A stretch of DNA of 64,000 nt from Synanceia verrucosa (taxonomy: Eukaryota > Chordata > Actinopteri > Perciformes > Synanceiidae), in the NCBI GenBank assembly GCA_029721515.1, contig CM056552.1:16966001-17030000 (forward strand), written 5' to 3'. This document shows positions 43,611 to 57,789 of this stretch, one piece after another; position 1 is the first letter of the stretch; each line of letters begins with the position of its first letter. The translations under genes and the position numbers were made by a program. The notes under the pieces were generated by a model. It did no database searches, was not told the origin of the DNA, and saw only the letters and a program-made list of their open reading frames with translations.

Positions 43611-46600
43611 GTTCTCCTCCTCACGCTGGCTGTGTCGTTTGCCAAAGATTCAAGAGTCAATCACACAGAACACAGCAGATCAACTCCTGGCCGTCATGCT
43701 GAAACTGACCTCAACTGACCTGAGAAAGGAACAAATTGTTCACAACACTACAGACAGCGAATGGAGGCAGAGACAGCAGGATGCCTAAAAAAAAGCAGGG
43801 AGTAAAAAAAGAAAATACTAAAAGCTCGGACATGGAGAAAGAAATGAAATAAATAATGATAATAATAAAATAACTGAATAATAAATAAATTAATCTAAAT
43901 GAATTTCATTGTATTTTTAGTGCTTCAAGTAACTCTCATACTGTTCTTTTGTAATATACAGAGACTTTTTGGATGATATAACTTATTTTTCTCTTTCACA
44001 TACCACACTTCTTTTGATATGCTTTATTAAATTTGTCATATTTTTTTGACTTACTTTACCAGGTGTATATGTAAGTATATGCTACATTCCTTCCTATTGT
44101 GTTCCTACCTGCTCTTGTGTACATATGTCACTAGATGGCAGCATGACACATCCAGTAATTAATCTTTTGTTAAGGGCACGGAACATTCCCAACACATTTT
44201 ACAAGAGTATTTATTTTATTATGACAAACTGCACAGGTCCCAAGCTTTTAGTTTAAAGGGACAGTTATTCATGCTGGAATTGGTTCCAACACTGTATTTT
44301 CAAGATGTACAATATAACAAAAACAATACACACAAACATTAATGGCACAGGTTTGTGTTGGTAAAATTCTGGTGTACTCACAATATCTCTTCCTATACAT
44401 ACTATAGAAATTGAATGCAGTTAAATAACATATCCATCAGACAGAATCTTAACTTTTTATTGTCTTCAATATGAAATCCAAAGGGTATCCATAAAATGAT
44501 GTGAATACATAGAAATATCCAAACTAGTTATGCAAACACAGAGCTTCACCAAGGGCGTCGATGGAAAACAACAAGCAAAAATAAGAACAAATGCTGCAAC
44601 ATTAAAATGATGCTCAACACCGGAGAGAAGTGATGTTTCTGATACAACTTTAAAAAAAGACTTTCATGTTTCACCGTCACGTCATTCTCGGCCACAGAAG
44701 TGACGCTGATCTTTCACAGCTTTATTATACATGGTTAGTGCTTGTGTGGCTCGTGTTCTCACACAGAAGGACTGGATGACGCAAACAGACTATGACTAAC
44801 TTGGAGATAAAAACCCACACATATCCAACTCCTTCACAAATCAGACTGTGAAAGAAATTATTCAAGCAGTTTTTTTATTACTGTTGATCATTAAAAAAGT
44901 AGGAAATACTGTATATTATAAATCTCTTAAATTTTTACAATTGTGTTTTCTGATATGATAAAAAAAAAATATATATATACAATTGGACTAGTGATGTGAT
45001 ATGAGGATATCTGACTCAAAACTGCCTCTCTGTCATTACATGAAAACATATAAGACGCCATCATAGAAGCACCACAACGCTGCCACAGTGTCACAATATA
45101 CCTTGATGTGAGAACTGATAGCAGAGACGTGACAGGAAATGTCCCTGACCAGATCAAAACAAAAGTTATTACAATTGATAGTCAGCACATTAAACCTGTA
45201 ACCCTGTAAAAACTAATTTTAACACAAATTACTGCCTGTGGTGACACATCCTGACCATCAGATGGCAGTGTACTAACATCTTAAGCAGACAAAGATTGCT
45301 AAATCTGCTTAAAAAGGGTCATACTGTACCAAAGGTCACTAATCAATACATATTGGCAGTATTTTAACAGTTGTAGTAAAACAGTATGGACTGGAGTAGA
45401 ATAACAAATAATTAGAACCACTGGATTTTTTGCATTTTGCTGATAAAGTTAGAAAATAATATATTATTACTTTCTGCGGTTCAACTATTATGTATACCTG
45501 TTACATTCATCCCTAACCTATTGCCACCTCATAAGGAAAACAAATATTCCTGTGTAATGAAGTGTTAACTGGTGTTATTGGATTCTTTTATTCTTTACAT
45601 TTTTATCTAATTTATCAGTCTCCTTGTTTGAGGTGTGAATAGTTACTGTTTTATGTAACTGGATAATATAAAGACATTACCTGACTGATTTAACAGTTCA
45701 GGGATGAATGTTATTACATTAACTGGAAGAGATTGCATCATCACAGTGGCTGTGACTTGTTCCTCTTGAATCTAAAAACATGAAGCACATCATCTTTTAT
45801 TCAATTATTCTCACTACTACAGTACATTACACCAACAGAGAAGAGCTCTCACGTACAGTAAAACCATTACTAGACCTGATGTATAATTTAGAAGAACTTT
45901 AGACAAGGTTGACTTGTCCTGAAGTCATGATTACGTCTCAGTTCACTCTGAGTGACTTCAGCTGGTGGACTTGTTGGACTACTTTGTAATGTTCCACTAA
46001 AGCACTTTTTGGACACTGCCTGTCCACAGATCGCTGACGGCAGCAGCTTCGTGCTTCACAAACGATTGTTGCTTGCAAATTGCTTATGAATGTACATGCT
46101 TTAAAGGGCTCTTGCATTCTCATGCATGGAATCCAATTATGTTGTTTGATTTTATTAGTGGGATTAGTGGGAGAGGAAATCATCTCTTACAAATCGCAGC
46201 TTATATGATTCAGATTTGATTAAACAAATTTCAACTATTGATGGCAAAGTGCAATCAGACACAGATCAGAAAGGATATGCTGAAAGTCAGTTTCCTATAT
46301 CATGTGGGTTTCACCATTGCCCTGCCGAAGGGAGGCACGTCCTGAGTCTATTAACTCTGGTGGGAGACATGAACAAGTCATATTATCAGATGCTTTCATT
46401 GCAAACTCAATTATGTTTTATTTTCTCTTGGTAGTTTGATTCATTTTTGCCCTAAATACAAAAATGAGAGGATAACCAAACAAATCATAACTCTGAGTCA
46501 CCAATGACAATACAACAGTGTCGTATATTCAAGTTTAGGTCGACAGTTGCTGCTGCTGCTGCATTTGCTGCCTTTGTGTTCAGTGCTGAGTGATCGGAGG

Positions 46601-46792
46601 AGACACCTCCTTATGAGTGCATGCTGACAGCTGGGAGGAAGTGGACACATGCAGGAGAAGCAGCTGCAGGTTGAAGGTCACGTTTGGGATGAAACTGTTA
46701 TGAATCATAAAGCAGTATGCTGAATGTTCACGTGTCATTATCCCTCTTCTGACTGATAAAGACATAGTGGTTTCACACTTAAATGAGCTGAG

Positions 46793-46912
46793 TTAAAGGA
46801 CCAGTGTGTAGCATTCAGGGGGATCTATTGGCAGAAATGGAATACAATATATATCAGTATTCTAGTTTTCTTTAGTGTATAATCACCTGAATATCAGAAG
46901 CTGCAATCCAAG
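46793..46912 (+). repeat. Truncated MITE-like repeat (TTAAAGGACCAGTGTGTAG...)
   Basis: Contains ttaaaggaccagtgtgtag, gggggatctattggcagaaa and 'agtgtataatcacctgaa' in the order of a dispersed percomorph repeat that I recognise from memory. Only the left end is present. Confidence 0.65.
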
Positions 46913-48113
46913 TTACACTAAACACACAGAAAGGAAATAAATCTGATGTATGAACATAAGAAAACTCTATAAGTGCTGTGTGACAATAAAGACTGAATAC
47001 AACATGCAAATGTTTAATACAGGCATAAAAGAAGTTTGCCTAATAAATAAAATAGTGTAAAATTGGCAACATTATGAATCAAATCAAAATCTATCTGAGC
47101 AAAGAACTAAACAGGATTACACTCAGTGCTCGGTTAACGTCCTGTCAGACAGTCATTTCATATAAAACAGAGCTCATATGGTAGTTTCCTTGATAGCTTC
47201 AGATTGATGAAGGAATGTTTGCTGACTCTGTGTGCTCCCTTAAAGAAATGTCAGATCTATATTTTGAAGGACGGACTGATAACAACTTCTAGATGGGTTC
47301 CTTGTATATGCAACTCTTCCTTCCTTTGCTAATAAAGCATCATATCCGTGTCACGCAACAAAAGGCCGTGGCTCAGGTGCTTCCTCTTTGACCACAGTGA
47401 AGGTGGCCAGGAAACTATGGCTCTTCTCATACGGTTTCTTTTAGACACATCCTCCTTAAACTTCCTCCCTCAGTCCAATAAGCAGCAAGCAGTGGCTGTA
47501 CAATACATCCTAGTGTTATGTGACAGAGAGATTTACTTTTCTTTCAACTCTCTAATCTTTCAGTCTGGATTCAAAATATTTCCAGATGTTTTAGAATCTC
47601 TCTCTTCAGGTCACGAGCTGCAGTGGACAAATCGGGTCCTCATCCGTGATAAATGACGGATCCCCGTCTGATGCTAGTTTGAATGGGACTGTCTGTCCTG
47701 AGAGCCGCAGTCACTGGAGGAAATTGGATGGGCAACGTAAGCGCGCCTCTTGAATGGGAAATAGCAGACAGGGAAAAAAACGGGCAACGCACACACACAG
47801 CAGGCTGCAGCAGCCACACACACACACACACGGACTCAGTCTCTTGATGTCGCCACAAGAAGGACCTCATTATCATTTTTTGGAGTAAAAGCATCTTTGT
47901 CATCAGGAGTTGTTTAATTACTGGATTCGCGTCATCACGAGCCGTGCGCGCATTCCTCCGCACCATTTGCGCATCTCCAATTGCAAATTGTGTTTCGTTT
48001 CAGTTTCGTTGGCCAGCAGAAAGCTCTGGTAGTCATGCTCCAGCGACTAGCGACGCGTTTCATCTGAAATCCTTGAATTTCAACAGAGAATAATACGAAT
48101 ATTACTGACAACA

Positions 48114-48185
48114 ATGGAACAACAGCTCTCCAAACCAGAAAGCAAAAACATGGACGCGTGTCTGAGGCGACTGAAGCAAGAACTG
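48114..48185 (+). CDS. inka2: inka2 first coding exon
   Basis: ATG at 48114 opens 24 codons, MEQQLSKPESKN then MDACLRRLKQEL, followed by donor CTG|gtatgt in phase 0. The part from the second methionine (codon at 48150) matches the human INKA2 start MDCYLRRLKQEL (from memory). The upstream 12 residues are thus a possible fish extension, and translation could start at either ATG. Splicing to 59082 restores QEL-LC-MKEAGDG, aligning with human QEL-MS-MKEVGDG without gaps. This coiled, basic N-terminus is a conserved feature of the Inka2 branch and is absent from Inka1 as I recall it. Confidence 0.9.
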
Positions 48186-49289
48186 GTATGTCCTGTTGTA
48201 TCTACTGTACTTCTACTATTACAGCCAGCATGTCTGCTTTATTGATGTGCATATGAAATATGAAGCATTTTACTGTACAAACTGTACAAAGAATGCAAAA
48301 TTAGTTTGTCATAAAAACAGTCAAAACAACATGAGATGTGGAGTTATTCGCGTTTTTTAGCTTCAGTTGGGGCTTCATGTGTTTTTTATTTTTTTTAAAT
48401 CGCATTAATCTATGTAGGCTTAAAGCTCTGAGCAGGCATGTGTAACCTACATATCCTCCACATCTGGGACAGATGTTTTAAGCTTAATGAGCTCAAAACA
48501 GTGTCTCCTCTTCTCTGCTCTCTGTCAGATGGCTCCTGAAAGAAACATCTGCAATAGACTGGAGCTGGAACAAATAGTTGACAGAAAATTATCCAGCTAC
48601 TATTTGTATAGATGAGTAATCGTTTGAGTTACTTTAAAGCAGATAAGAAGAGTTGCTGATTTGATCTATAATTGTAAACTGAATACTTTGTGGTTTTGAA
48701 TTGTTGATCAAACAAAAGCAGGACATTTGAAGACCTCATCTTTGGAGCTCAGGATTACACACATTTTATTTGCAGACAATAACTCAAGAAAATAATCGCT
48801 AAAGAAATCAGTCTCTGTCAGCTGCAGCCCCACTGACTGCAGTGAGGTCTGGTTTTAATGGAATGAGTGGAATTGGCAGTCACAGTGTGTTTCGTCACAT
48901 TAATATGTCCTAAATTAATCTCCCTTATTTAATATGTTCACATCTCCTCTAATAAACAAGTGTGTTTCATGGTGGCATATTTTAATGCCATCTCTTATCC
49001 CTGTCTTTGAAATTTAAAAACAAACTCTGTAAGCTGCACCCTCAACCCCAAATCATTTGGCAGTGACACACCATAGACCCATTTTCAAAGGAGTCTTAAC
49101 TGGCACAGATTTCATTTGGAGTCATCTTCAAAGCAGACACAGACTTTTTTTTTCTTCTTTAAATCCAGCCACCGGCCCACAGAAGCGCCTCGCATGGCTG
49201 CGTGTTTTGCAACATGATCTGCTCTCTGACTTCTGTGAATTAACTGCTCAGAATTAGCCACACTAGTCTTGTGAAGTGGCACTTGAGAT

Positions 49290-49447
49290 TTAAGGGGAGT
49301 AGACACTGTCGATGCCAGGAGGACATGTTGTGTTATAGTTGCCATATCGCAGTTTGGTAACATAATAGAAAAAGTGTCGCGCCGCGCAGAGGATCAAACA
49401 GGAGAACAGAGAGCAGATGCCGGTTAGAAAGCCGAGGCAGTCTCCTC
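49290..49447 (-). CDS. Candidate terminal exon of an unidentified membrane protein
   Basis: On the minus strand, an acceptor (catggtcctttgcag) is followed by an open segment ending at TAA (49292-49290). It encodes about 51 residues. A hydrophobic helix (CLGFLTGICSLFSCLILC), then AARHFFYYVTKLRYGNYN, then a short tail ending DSVYSP. Codons are strongly C/G-ending (GGC, ATC, CTC, CTG, TTC, TCC, AAC), unlike the AT-rich surroundings, which argues for past or present coding selection. It resembles the last transmembrane segment and cytosolic tail of a small multi-pass protein, but I do not recognise the family and found no upstream partner exons. It could be a nested antisense gene, a retrocopy fragment or chance. 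Confidence 0.35.
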
Positions 49448-52045
49448 CTGCAAAGGACCATGTGGGATACAATCTGTTGTTCAGAAAAGCCAGGGGTGTC
49501 TATGCCAAGGTTGTCACTTTTCTTTCCACTGTGACAGATTTTCATCCAGTGCCTACTGGAGAGCGGTAAACCAGCTCCATCTGCAACGCAGAGATCACAA
49601 ACAACTACCAGCCGATTAGCACCTGCTGCAGAGTCAAGTGGTTCCTTAAGATCACTTGTGACTAGAAGGTGTATGGATTTGTAGTAAATGGAAAAAATAA
49701 AGTAGACTTGCCACTGGTTTCCATTCATCTCTGTATTGTATGAAAATCAGTCAGCGGACTGTGAAATTTAACTTGTGTTGTTTAATCCATCACACTCAGC
49801 GTCAAGTCTCAGTTAATTTTGTCAAAGATATGTCATTGTGATGAAGCAGCTTAATTGCAGATTGATGGCAGCACTTCATTACCCATACCAATAATGAATG
49901 CAGATTTGATGTTCAGTGTTTCACTGAACCTGATTATGAGACTGAACTTGCCACTTGGCATTTCATTTCACTTATTATTCTGTTTGACTTTGGGTTTGTG
50001 TTGTATGTGACTATATGTATATGCTGTTTTCTGTTTAGGAGGGGTTATCATTTTACATTTAAGTCACTGATGTCTTTTTTAGTCATCAAGGAAAATAGTA
50101 GTGGTCTCCAGACAGTGTTTTTTCAGTGTTTTTTCACATCAAAGAAATATGTTAAAAAGTTCTGTGAGTTGCCATATATAGACACAGACACACAGCTGCT
50201 TCAGTCTTATCTATGCTAGCTATAGTTGTCTGATCCTTTGGCATCACTTCTAGAAAAACGGTTGTGCTTAAAACTACTATGGAATGGAATCAAAATTCAT
50301 GAGTGCTCTCCTGGTTGAAAGCCTGGTGTTTACTGGGCCCATCCAGTCCACCCTGTGTGTTGTTTTGTAGCCCGGAGTGTTTCAGTGCTAAAGGGTACCT
50401 TGTGCAGTGGTATCACACACTTCACCTATTTGGGAATGAGAATGGTTTGTTCTTGCTGTGGGCAGCAAATCAAAGGTCTGAGACCAGGTTTCGGGAAAGT
50501 TTCAGGACTCTAACTGATTTTCACACTGTATGGAAATTGTTGAACACTAACTGTAAGGAACAGACAGGAAAAATAACTGTAAAGCATGCATTTGAAACTT
50601 GTAAAAAAAACACTACTATGGGTCTTTAAATGTCCACAGTGTCTGTAGTGTTAATGAAATGTGAACATGACATTCAAAGCCTATGTAAAAGTCACTTCAG
50701 TTACAGCTGTGAACTCAGTGCAACACAGCAAACACCCTGAAACCCAATGCACCATCCGCTCTAAAAGAAGAAGAGTGTCTTATGAAAGTGTGAACACTGT
50801 GTCAGGGGTCGGTGGGTCAGTCTGTGTGGGGTAGTGTCAGGTCACGCCTGAACATTTGACCCTTGACCCTACAAGTTCTGGAGGTATTTCTCCTAACTGC
50901 TGCCCACATCCAACATGCTAAAACTCAAAGATGACAGATTAGTTTTCAAGTCAGGAATCTATCAGTGTTTTTTTTTATCTTTCTACCAACTGAAAAAGAG
51001 TTTATCAACAGGCTCTGAGCTTCAGTTTCCTATAAAAAGCACAAAGCACTGCAAGGTGCAATAGAAATCCTGAGGATATAATAGTAACAATGAAGTATTT
51101 TTAAGCTCATGCATGACTCATTATTCACACAACAGACAAAGCATCTTTAAAAAAACCTAAGCCCTTTCTGCATATTGTATGCTTAAAGTCAAAGATACAA
51201 ATGCTGACATGCCTTTGAGTCATCTTGTCTAAATGTAGGGTTCGCACCTGCATTTCAGACACAAGCATAAGTCAAACCTTTTGTTGTCATCACTGCTGAA
51301 GCTGATTTCATATGCATCATAGTCCTTGATCCCTTCTCACCTGAGGCACATTTCAAAAACATGACTGTCAGCTTGGAATCCAACACCAAAGCCAGCAAGC
51401 ATGAGGTCATGAAAGTTGAGAAAAATAGTCTATAGAGTAGTTTGGAAAGCTTGTGTGCCTCAAACCTGCATGTTCTTTGTTACATTTAGGGTGTGGGATC
51501 AGAAAACTGCACCTAACACAAAGAAGCGTAGTGGCAAAACTTTAAGCTTGTTTGTTTGGTGCGTCACTCTTGGTTCCTGCTCTCCAATCTGCCCTTCCTT
51601 CCTCTCAGCTAAAATGGGTCTATAGTTCTCGGTAGCAGCAGGGGGTTTGCCTGGGTGATCACTGTGTTTGAGATAAAACCACTAACCTTTCAACAAAGCC
51701 TGTTTATCATTATGAAACAGTGCACACATAACCTGCTTTACAGCAGTTCACAGAATGGAAATCGCTGCTGAGGACATTTAGAATTTAGTGTTTCTGGATC
51801 AAGATGCAGTTGTGTCTCTTCTTTCCTCAGTTCGCCTTCATTTGAAGCAATATATGTCGATTATTTCTCATGGGTGCTGCTCAGACTGAGGTCCGCATCA
51901 ATATTGCGCTCTCTGTCATGTTCTTGTGTCTTTGGGGCTTTCAAATTACATTTGTCTGATAGTATTGCTTTGTCTGTGGCCAAAAGAAATTGGATTTTTG
52001 GATTTTTTTTTCTGCTACTAAAATGGAAGAGTTGTTGTGCAATGC

Positions 52046-52240
52046 ATTAAAGCAGCAATAATTGATTTTTTGGCCACCTGAGGGTATTGGAACAAACTGT
52101 AAACAGAGCACTGACAAATTATCAATGTATGGAGTTGTTTTGGTGAGTGTGTTATCACAGAGATACCTATTGACACACCCAGTACACACAGGCACAGTTT
52201 CTGCAAACCATAGCAACGTTTCTGAACCAAAAATATATTT
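52046..52240 (+). repeat. Diverged dispersed repeat (ATTAAAGCAGCAATAATTGATTTTTTGGCC)
   Basis: The block attaaagcagcaataatt with tttttggccacctgagg resembles a MITE-like fish repeat that I know from memory. Boundaries are uncertain. Confidence 0.4.
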
Positions 52241-55200
52241 CATGAATATCATATCTACCTTGATTCCAACTGTGTGTTAAATGTGGTTAAAACTTGCAGA
52301 GGCAACACAATCACATCATGATGACATGTATACCACAATATAAGATGGCTAGTTTTTTTTCTAGTATGATGCATTAATGGAGGCTTATTCATGGAGGCTT
52401 CATTCGTTATAAATCACTGAACTCAATAATCTTTAAAATGCTCATGATGCTGAACACAAATCAAGCCACTTATCATGAAAGCGTTTGATGGAAGACTAAG
52501 AGGGGGCAGGATCTGGACTCTCCACCAAATTAACGTCACACTTGAAGTTAACTGTGGGCTGCAGAATTGACTTGGTGCACTTTCACCACCCACACACACA
52601 TAGCGCTGACGTGCTTAACTATAAAAGATCTAGCTAACAAGAATCACTTCCACTGAACAATTTCAGCCAGGAACACAAGAGCCTGGGTGCCAGATTTTCT
52701 GCAAATATCATTTGCCAAAGATGATGATTCGGAACTTAATCGTCCTGCATCTCCCACACTAGCATTGTTTTTGTGATGGTGCAAATAAGCTCCTGCAGGA
52801 AACAAGCTATTAAAGCACCTCCTCAGGTCAAAAGAGCACTGTTTAATTTATTTTAAAGATAATATGTATTGCTGCCAAGTGTTTTGTAAACTCATCGCTG
52901 GGATTTCTACTGCTACCTAAATATAACAGGATATGAATATAATTTTAAAAATGCATGAGCATCATCTCTTTTGAGTTCACATTGTGCTGGTTAACTCACA
53001 GAACTCAGTGTCAGGAGTTTGTACTGGGACTTTGTTTTGTTAGAGAGTAATTCCAGTGAAAAGTGAGGTCTATATATTATACAACTCTTAAAAAAAGACC
53101 TATGTATATACAGTAGTCATAACTGAATATGATGCAGAACAGCGTATTGTTTGTCAGTGCCATACAAAACTGTTGTAAAAATGACACGTGCAAAGTTGAC
53201 CCTGGCCCTTAAAGGAACACATAACCTTATTTAAATAGGGAAAACATAGAAGTGCTTGGGCGCTTCTAACTTCACCTCTGTTTGGACCCCAAGGAAAGTA
53301 CTGGGCTAGGCTAAATGCTAACAAAATAGCGCCGCACACCAGAGTGACTGAGTGCTCACGCAAAGACGAGAGAGGTATGTATCAACTCGTCCAAGATCAG
53401 GGAAGATCAGATGTCAGTATGGAACCATTAAGGCTTGTTAACAGTTTAGGCACTGATAATGAATCACTGCCTAGATGGGCCTAGATAATACAGAATGTTT
53501 AATGTTCAAAAAAGATAATGTTTTGGTCGAAAGACACCAACACTGACTTTTTGAAAAAACAAAAATGTGTCTTTGTCTGACATTTTGGTGCCATACAGTC
53601 ACTTAAGGTTTTTGTAAGTTCAGTTCAAGTTTAAGTTCAGTTTTGTAACTTCTCAGTTGTACTGGGGTGGATGCAGAAATCAGAGACATAAACTATCAGC
53701 CAGGCTAGATACGTCACTACTGTCAGTAGGTGATAAGACGCAATGGGGGACAAACCCTAAAATTTGGGTTAAAAATATGGATGTTTACAGTACACAACGA
53801 CCAATGAAATGACATCATACAAGATGTATTTGTGTCCCATGCTCTCTTGTCGAACATTATTCACACTTCTTCCTCTCCTGCACATGACCCTGAGGGCATT
53901 CAGCCCAAACAGCGTCACCATGTAAGCTCTTCATCAAAGAGGCATTCATTGCCGTGTGCACAGTAATTTATTTCTCTCAGTGAATGCTCCACAGCTTTAT
54001 TGCCCTCTTGATCGCGACCTCGGGGCTCTCCACAGCGGTCTGTGGTGTGTCCAGCAGCTCACTCACAGAGACCCTCTCTGTGTCCCCTGGACAGAGACCC
54101 CATTTCTGTCCTTGACCCACACAGCCCACCATTCATTTTTAATTAGGGGTGGAGGTGGAGGGAGGGTGGAGAACACACTAGTTGCTGCTGCGGGCCAGCT
54201 CATTCTAAACAGGAAGACCTTTTGGGTTTGATTTGGGTTTGATGAGCCAATAACAAATAAACAACAACAGTGAATAGCCTCTACTTCATAGCTGGAATAG
54301 AGCGCTGGTTTGTTCGTTTATTTCTCACCTAACAATCCAGTTAAGGTATATCAGTGGCCCTATAAAAAGACACTGACTTCATTCAAGTGAGGCATGTTTG
54401 GACATGTGTGGATGGGTGAGCTCAGTGTGTTTGCACAGTGAATTTATTTTTTTTACCCTCCATAACTGAGGAAGGTTATAAGGCAGGACCCAAGGTTGTG
54501 ATGTCAACAGACAGCAGAGGAGGAGCAGTGATTTATTTATACGTGCATCTATATTGAAGGGTTTCTGGGTGCATCTTCATAGTGAATGAACCTTGACATG
54601 AGACTATAAATAATCTCAATTTTTTTAAAAAAAATTTAATTAAATGGCCAGAACATTTAATAAGCCTCCATTCAATGTTAATTCAAGACTGCCAGCCATT
54701 GTTCTTAAACTTTGAAGCATTCCTCCTTTAATTGGCAATTACGTCTGGTTGGCTGGCGTCACTGAAGCCCAAGAAGCAGTAGTGGGGGATGAAGAGGGAG
54801 AATCTGGACAGTGCCTGTTTGTCTTTCTTTCATTCATTCTACAGATTTTCACTCAGTTTGCTTTCTGAGGAAATGATCTTATTATAGAAAAACATGCTTG
54901 ATGGATTAAATGGCTGAAATTGGAGGCTTGAGTCAAAAAGTAGATTTAACTAAACTTAACAAGACTGGGTTAATGATGGCAATGTTTCTGGACAGTACAG
55001 AAATTCCCTGCAGCCTCACTTCCCTCCATGTTCTCTTATTAAATTAGACTTTTTCCTCATCTCCATTTTATTCTGGGTAAGACCTCAAGGTGCTTGTGTA
55101 GGTCCTATCAGGTCTGCATCTTCTTGGTCTTTGTTCTAATGAGGCCCTGAGCTGATTTACACTTTGTAAAAGTGACGTATATCAGGATGAACAACATCTG

Positions 55201-56669
55201 TTTTTAAGGTAGATAACGCCACTGGACATTATTTTAAAGTGATGCTGGAAAGGCTGACATATTTGGGCCGCAAAGTTCAGCCTTGAAATGGCAGCGGCGG
55301 GGTGCCTGGAGTTAGCTGGCATGGTAAAGGTGGAATAATGGGCTTAGTTTACTACTGCTCTTCTGTTTGTTCCACAGGGCACAATATGAATTATTAATAT
55401 AGCCTTAGAATAGAAATGCCAGTAAACAACTCTGTGTGTTTTAAATAACCAGTGGAAACGTCTGTGTTTTGGGATAATGGAAAAGTTGCATGTGAGTGCT
55501 AAATTAGGGTGTTTTTGGTTGGCGTGTGCAAACAGGTGCGGCCCTTTTAGACTGCAGATAATATTTCAAAAACAGATTTAATACATTTAAGTGGTCCAGA
55601 TTTCAGCAGCAGCTCAGATTGTGGTAATCCCTCAGCCGATCCCTGCATAAACTTCACCAAAGACGTGACTGTTTCTGAAGATGTAATGGCAAAACATAAC
55701 CACGCACGTCATCCTGTCTTCAGAATTGTTGACCTTTGATGTGTGGAGGAAAGTAAACCGTAATCATGCACTCTCTCCCAGAACACAGCCAATTACAGCT
55801 AATGAAGTCAGCCATATGTGAAGCCACAAAGACAAGAGACAACCTGATTGTGCTAATTACACGTACCTTCACTGCCTAATTTGGCGAACCAACAGAAAGC
55901 TCAGAGGCTTTTGTTCCCAGCATGTGCATTGATAGGCTTATTATCAGATCTTAGAAGCTGTTCATGCCCCCGTGCACCTACTCAGTCATATGTTGAGCAA
56001 TGAGCAGAGTGTTTTAACCCAGAGGTTCATGTTAATGATGCAGGGTACTGGATAAGTGTCAGGATACATACACTATATAGAGTATAGTGCTGAATCAATT
56101 ATCAGAAAATGAATCTGAATTTTTCTGTTTTATATACTGCTACATGGAATAAACTTGCTTTAAGACTGTCTGAAAAATAATAATTGAGGCACATATTCTC
56201 ATCTAATCTTATGATTAAATAAGAAAGTGTCGCTATTTTAAAATGTTTCGCAAATACAGATATTCATTTATTTTAGAACAAGGCCATGTTACAAATCACA
56301 GTTTTCTCATTAATTTTAGTACATATTCCAGCTGCACTTACAATGTGCATACTGTGTGCATACAACTGGGATATTCCACTTCAACATTGTGCATTGAACT
56401 TTGAAATTCTTGCTCATACATTATATCCGTCGCACTGAGGATTGTATATTAAAAAATGTGATCGGGTGTAGTACGACAGCCTGGTATTTTCAGCATACTG
56501 AATTTAATAGACTATGTAATGGGACATAAAAAATATTTCTGCTAGTATCATAATGTTAGTATTGGAATGCACAGCAAGAGTTTATCACCAAGCTAGCATC
56601 TCTGAGAGGTTTGACAGTACTCTGACACAATGACCAGAACAGCAACATCAACATGCTAACATGCTCACA

Positions 56670-57097
56670 ATAACTCCGGTTTCGCGTTTGAATGTAAACG
56701 GAGAAAAACTGAGTTTTATGAAATCTAGAGTAGTCTATGAGCAGTCAAGCATTCTGGGTATCAGTAGCATTTCTGTTTTTACGTGTTTTGCAAATAGAGC
56801 TCCTCTATTACTGTTTATACAGGAGCAGAGACGTATTAGGGCTCGGAGGAACAGGAAGTCACTCCTGTTAGTCGTTGTTGTCGATGAGGCTTCTGATTGG
56901 CTTGCATGGCTTTCTCCTTCTTCCAACACTGTCGCTCATTGGCTTGTCGTAGCTGTGATGGCTCTCGACAGCGTATTTATGCGGGTTAATGTAAACGGAA
57001 ACTTTTTTGAAAACTATGATGAGTGTACAATGTTATTTTGGAAAACGGAAAGAAATATTTGTTTATCAAAATACCCTGCTATGTGTAAACGTAGCCT
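56670..57097. mobile_element. Truncated hAT-like MITE (...GTGTAAACGTAGCCT end)
   Basis: The right end, aaataccctgctatgtgtaa then acgtagcct, and internal aaaacggaaagaaatatttg blocks are typical of a dispersed vertebrate DNA-element family (recognised from memory). An inverted related block (aatgtaaacggagaaaaact) lies near 56691. No matching left terminus was found. The 149-codon open frame spanning it is repeat-derived. Confidence 0.55.
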
Positions 57098-57789
57098 TAA
57101 TGTATCTTAGTTTAATGTGTCAACATTTGCTAATTAGCATTAACACAAAGTAGAGATGAGGCAGATGTAGATGTCATTATTTTTTCATGCAAAATAGCTT
57201 CCTCCCAAAGGTGGTTCTTTATTAAAGAGCAAACCATTGATTTTATTGCAACCCATAGTTTTGACCAAAAAACACAAACTTCAACCTATAATATATTAAA
57301 TATAATTTTTATTCAAATTGTTTTCAATGCTAAATTTGTATTTGTTAGACTAAATGTGGCCTCAATCTTTTTTATTCACTCTGTAACAGTCCCTCCTCTC
57401 ACGGTGCTTATGGGTTGTTTGTTTATGATGCTACACTGTCAGTTGTCCTATGCAGCTACTTTTCCCACCCTGGGGTTAAATACAATCACTGTTCCCTCAA
57501 GATTAAGTGTCACAGCCAAGTGATGTTACACCAACAACCATCACCCCCAGTAACCCCCCTCATGTGTTCTTATGGAGTCATCCATAATTAAATCCATCAA
57601 CAGTTTTCTCTTCGACATCCAAACATATGGCGAGGGATCCCTGTTCCTCCCCTCCTTCCATCCCTGCTCACCCGGCTGACTCTCCATCCCTCTCACTTGC
57701 CGTCCCCCCTCTCTTTCCTCTAATTGTCTGTGTGTTTCCACCCGAGTGAGCCCACCCCACCATTTGGGGATTATGGTCTAGACGGGCAG

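Larger units (their letters stand above)
42036..48060. other. kcnd3-inka2 intergenic region and inka2 promoter-proximal DNA
   Basis: Apart from the satellite-like tract, a repeat near 46793 and CA runs near 47788-47832, no gene was recognised. The last 300 bp or so (about 47700-48060) become CpG-richer (gagccgtgcgcgcattc, cagcgactagcgacgcgtt), which fits the inka2 promoter and 5' UTR. No TATA box could be picked with confidence. Confidence 0.6.

Noticed and set aside
42036..48060. Search for another gene between kcnd3 and inka2, such as ddx20, which lies nearby in human
   Set aside because: No helicase motifs or other coding exons were seen on either strand.
53977..54132. Minus-strand 51-codon open frame with G/C-ending codons
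   Set aside because: No recognised homology, hydrophobic feature or splice signal; kept only as a weak possibility.
56661..57110. 149-codon open frame
   Set aside because: Composed of a MITE-like repeat with AT-rich flanks; no splice context or known protein.
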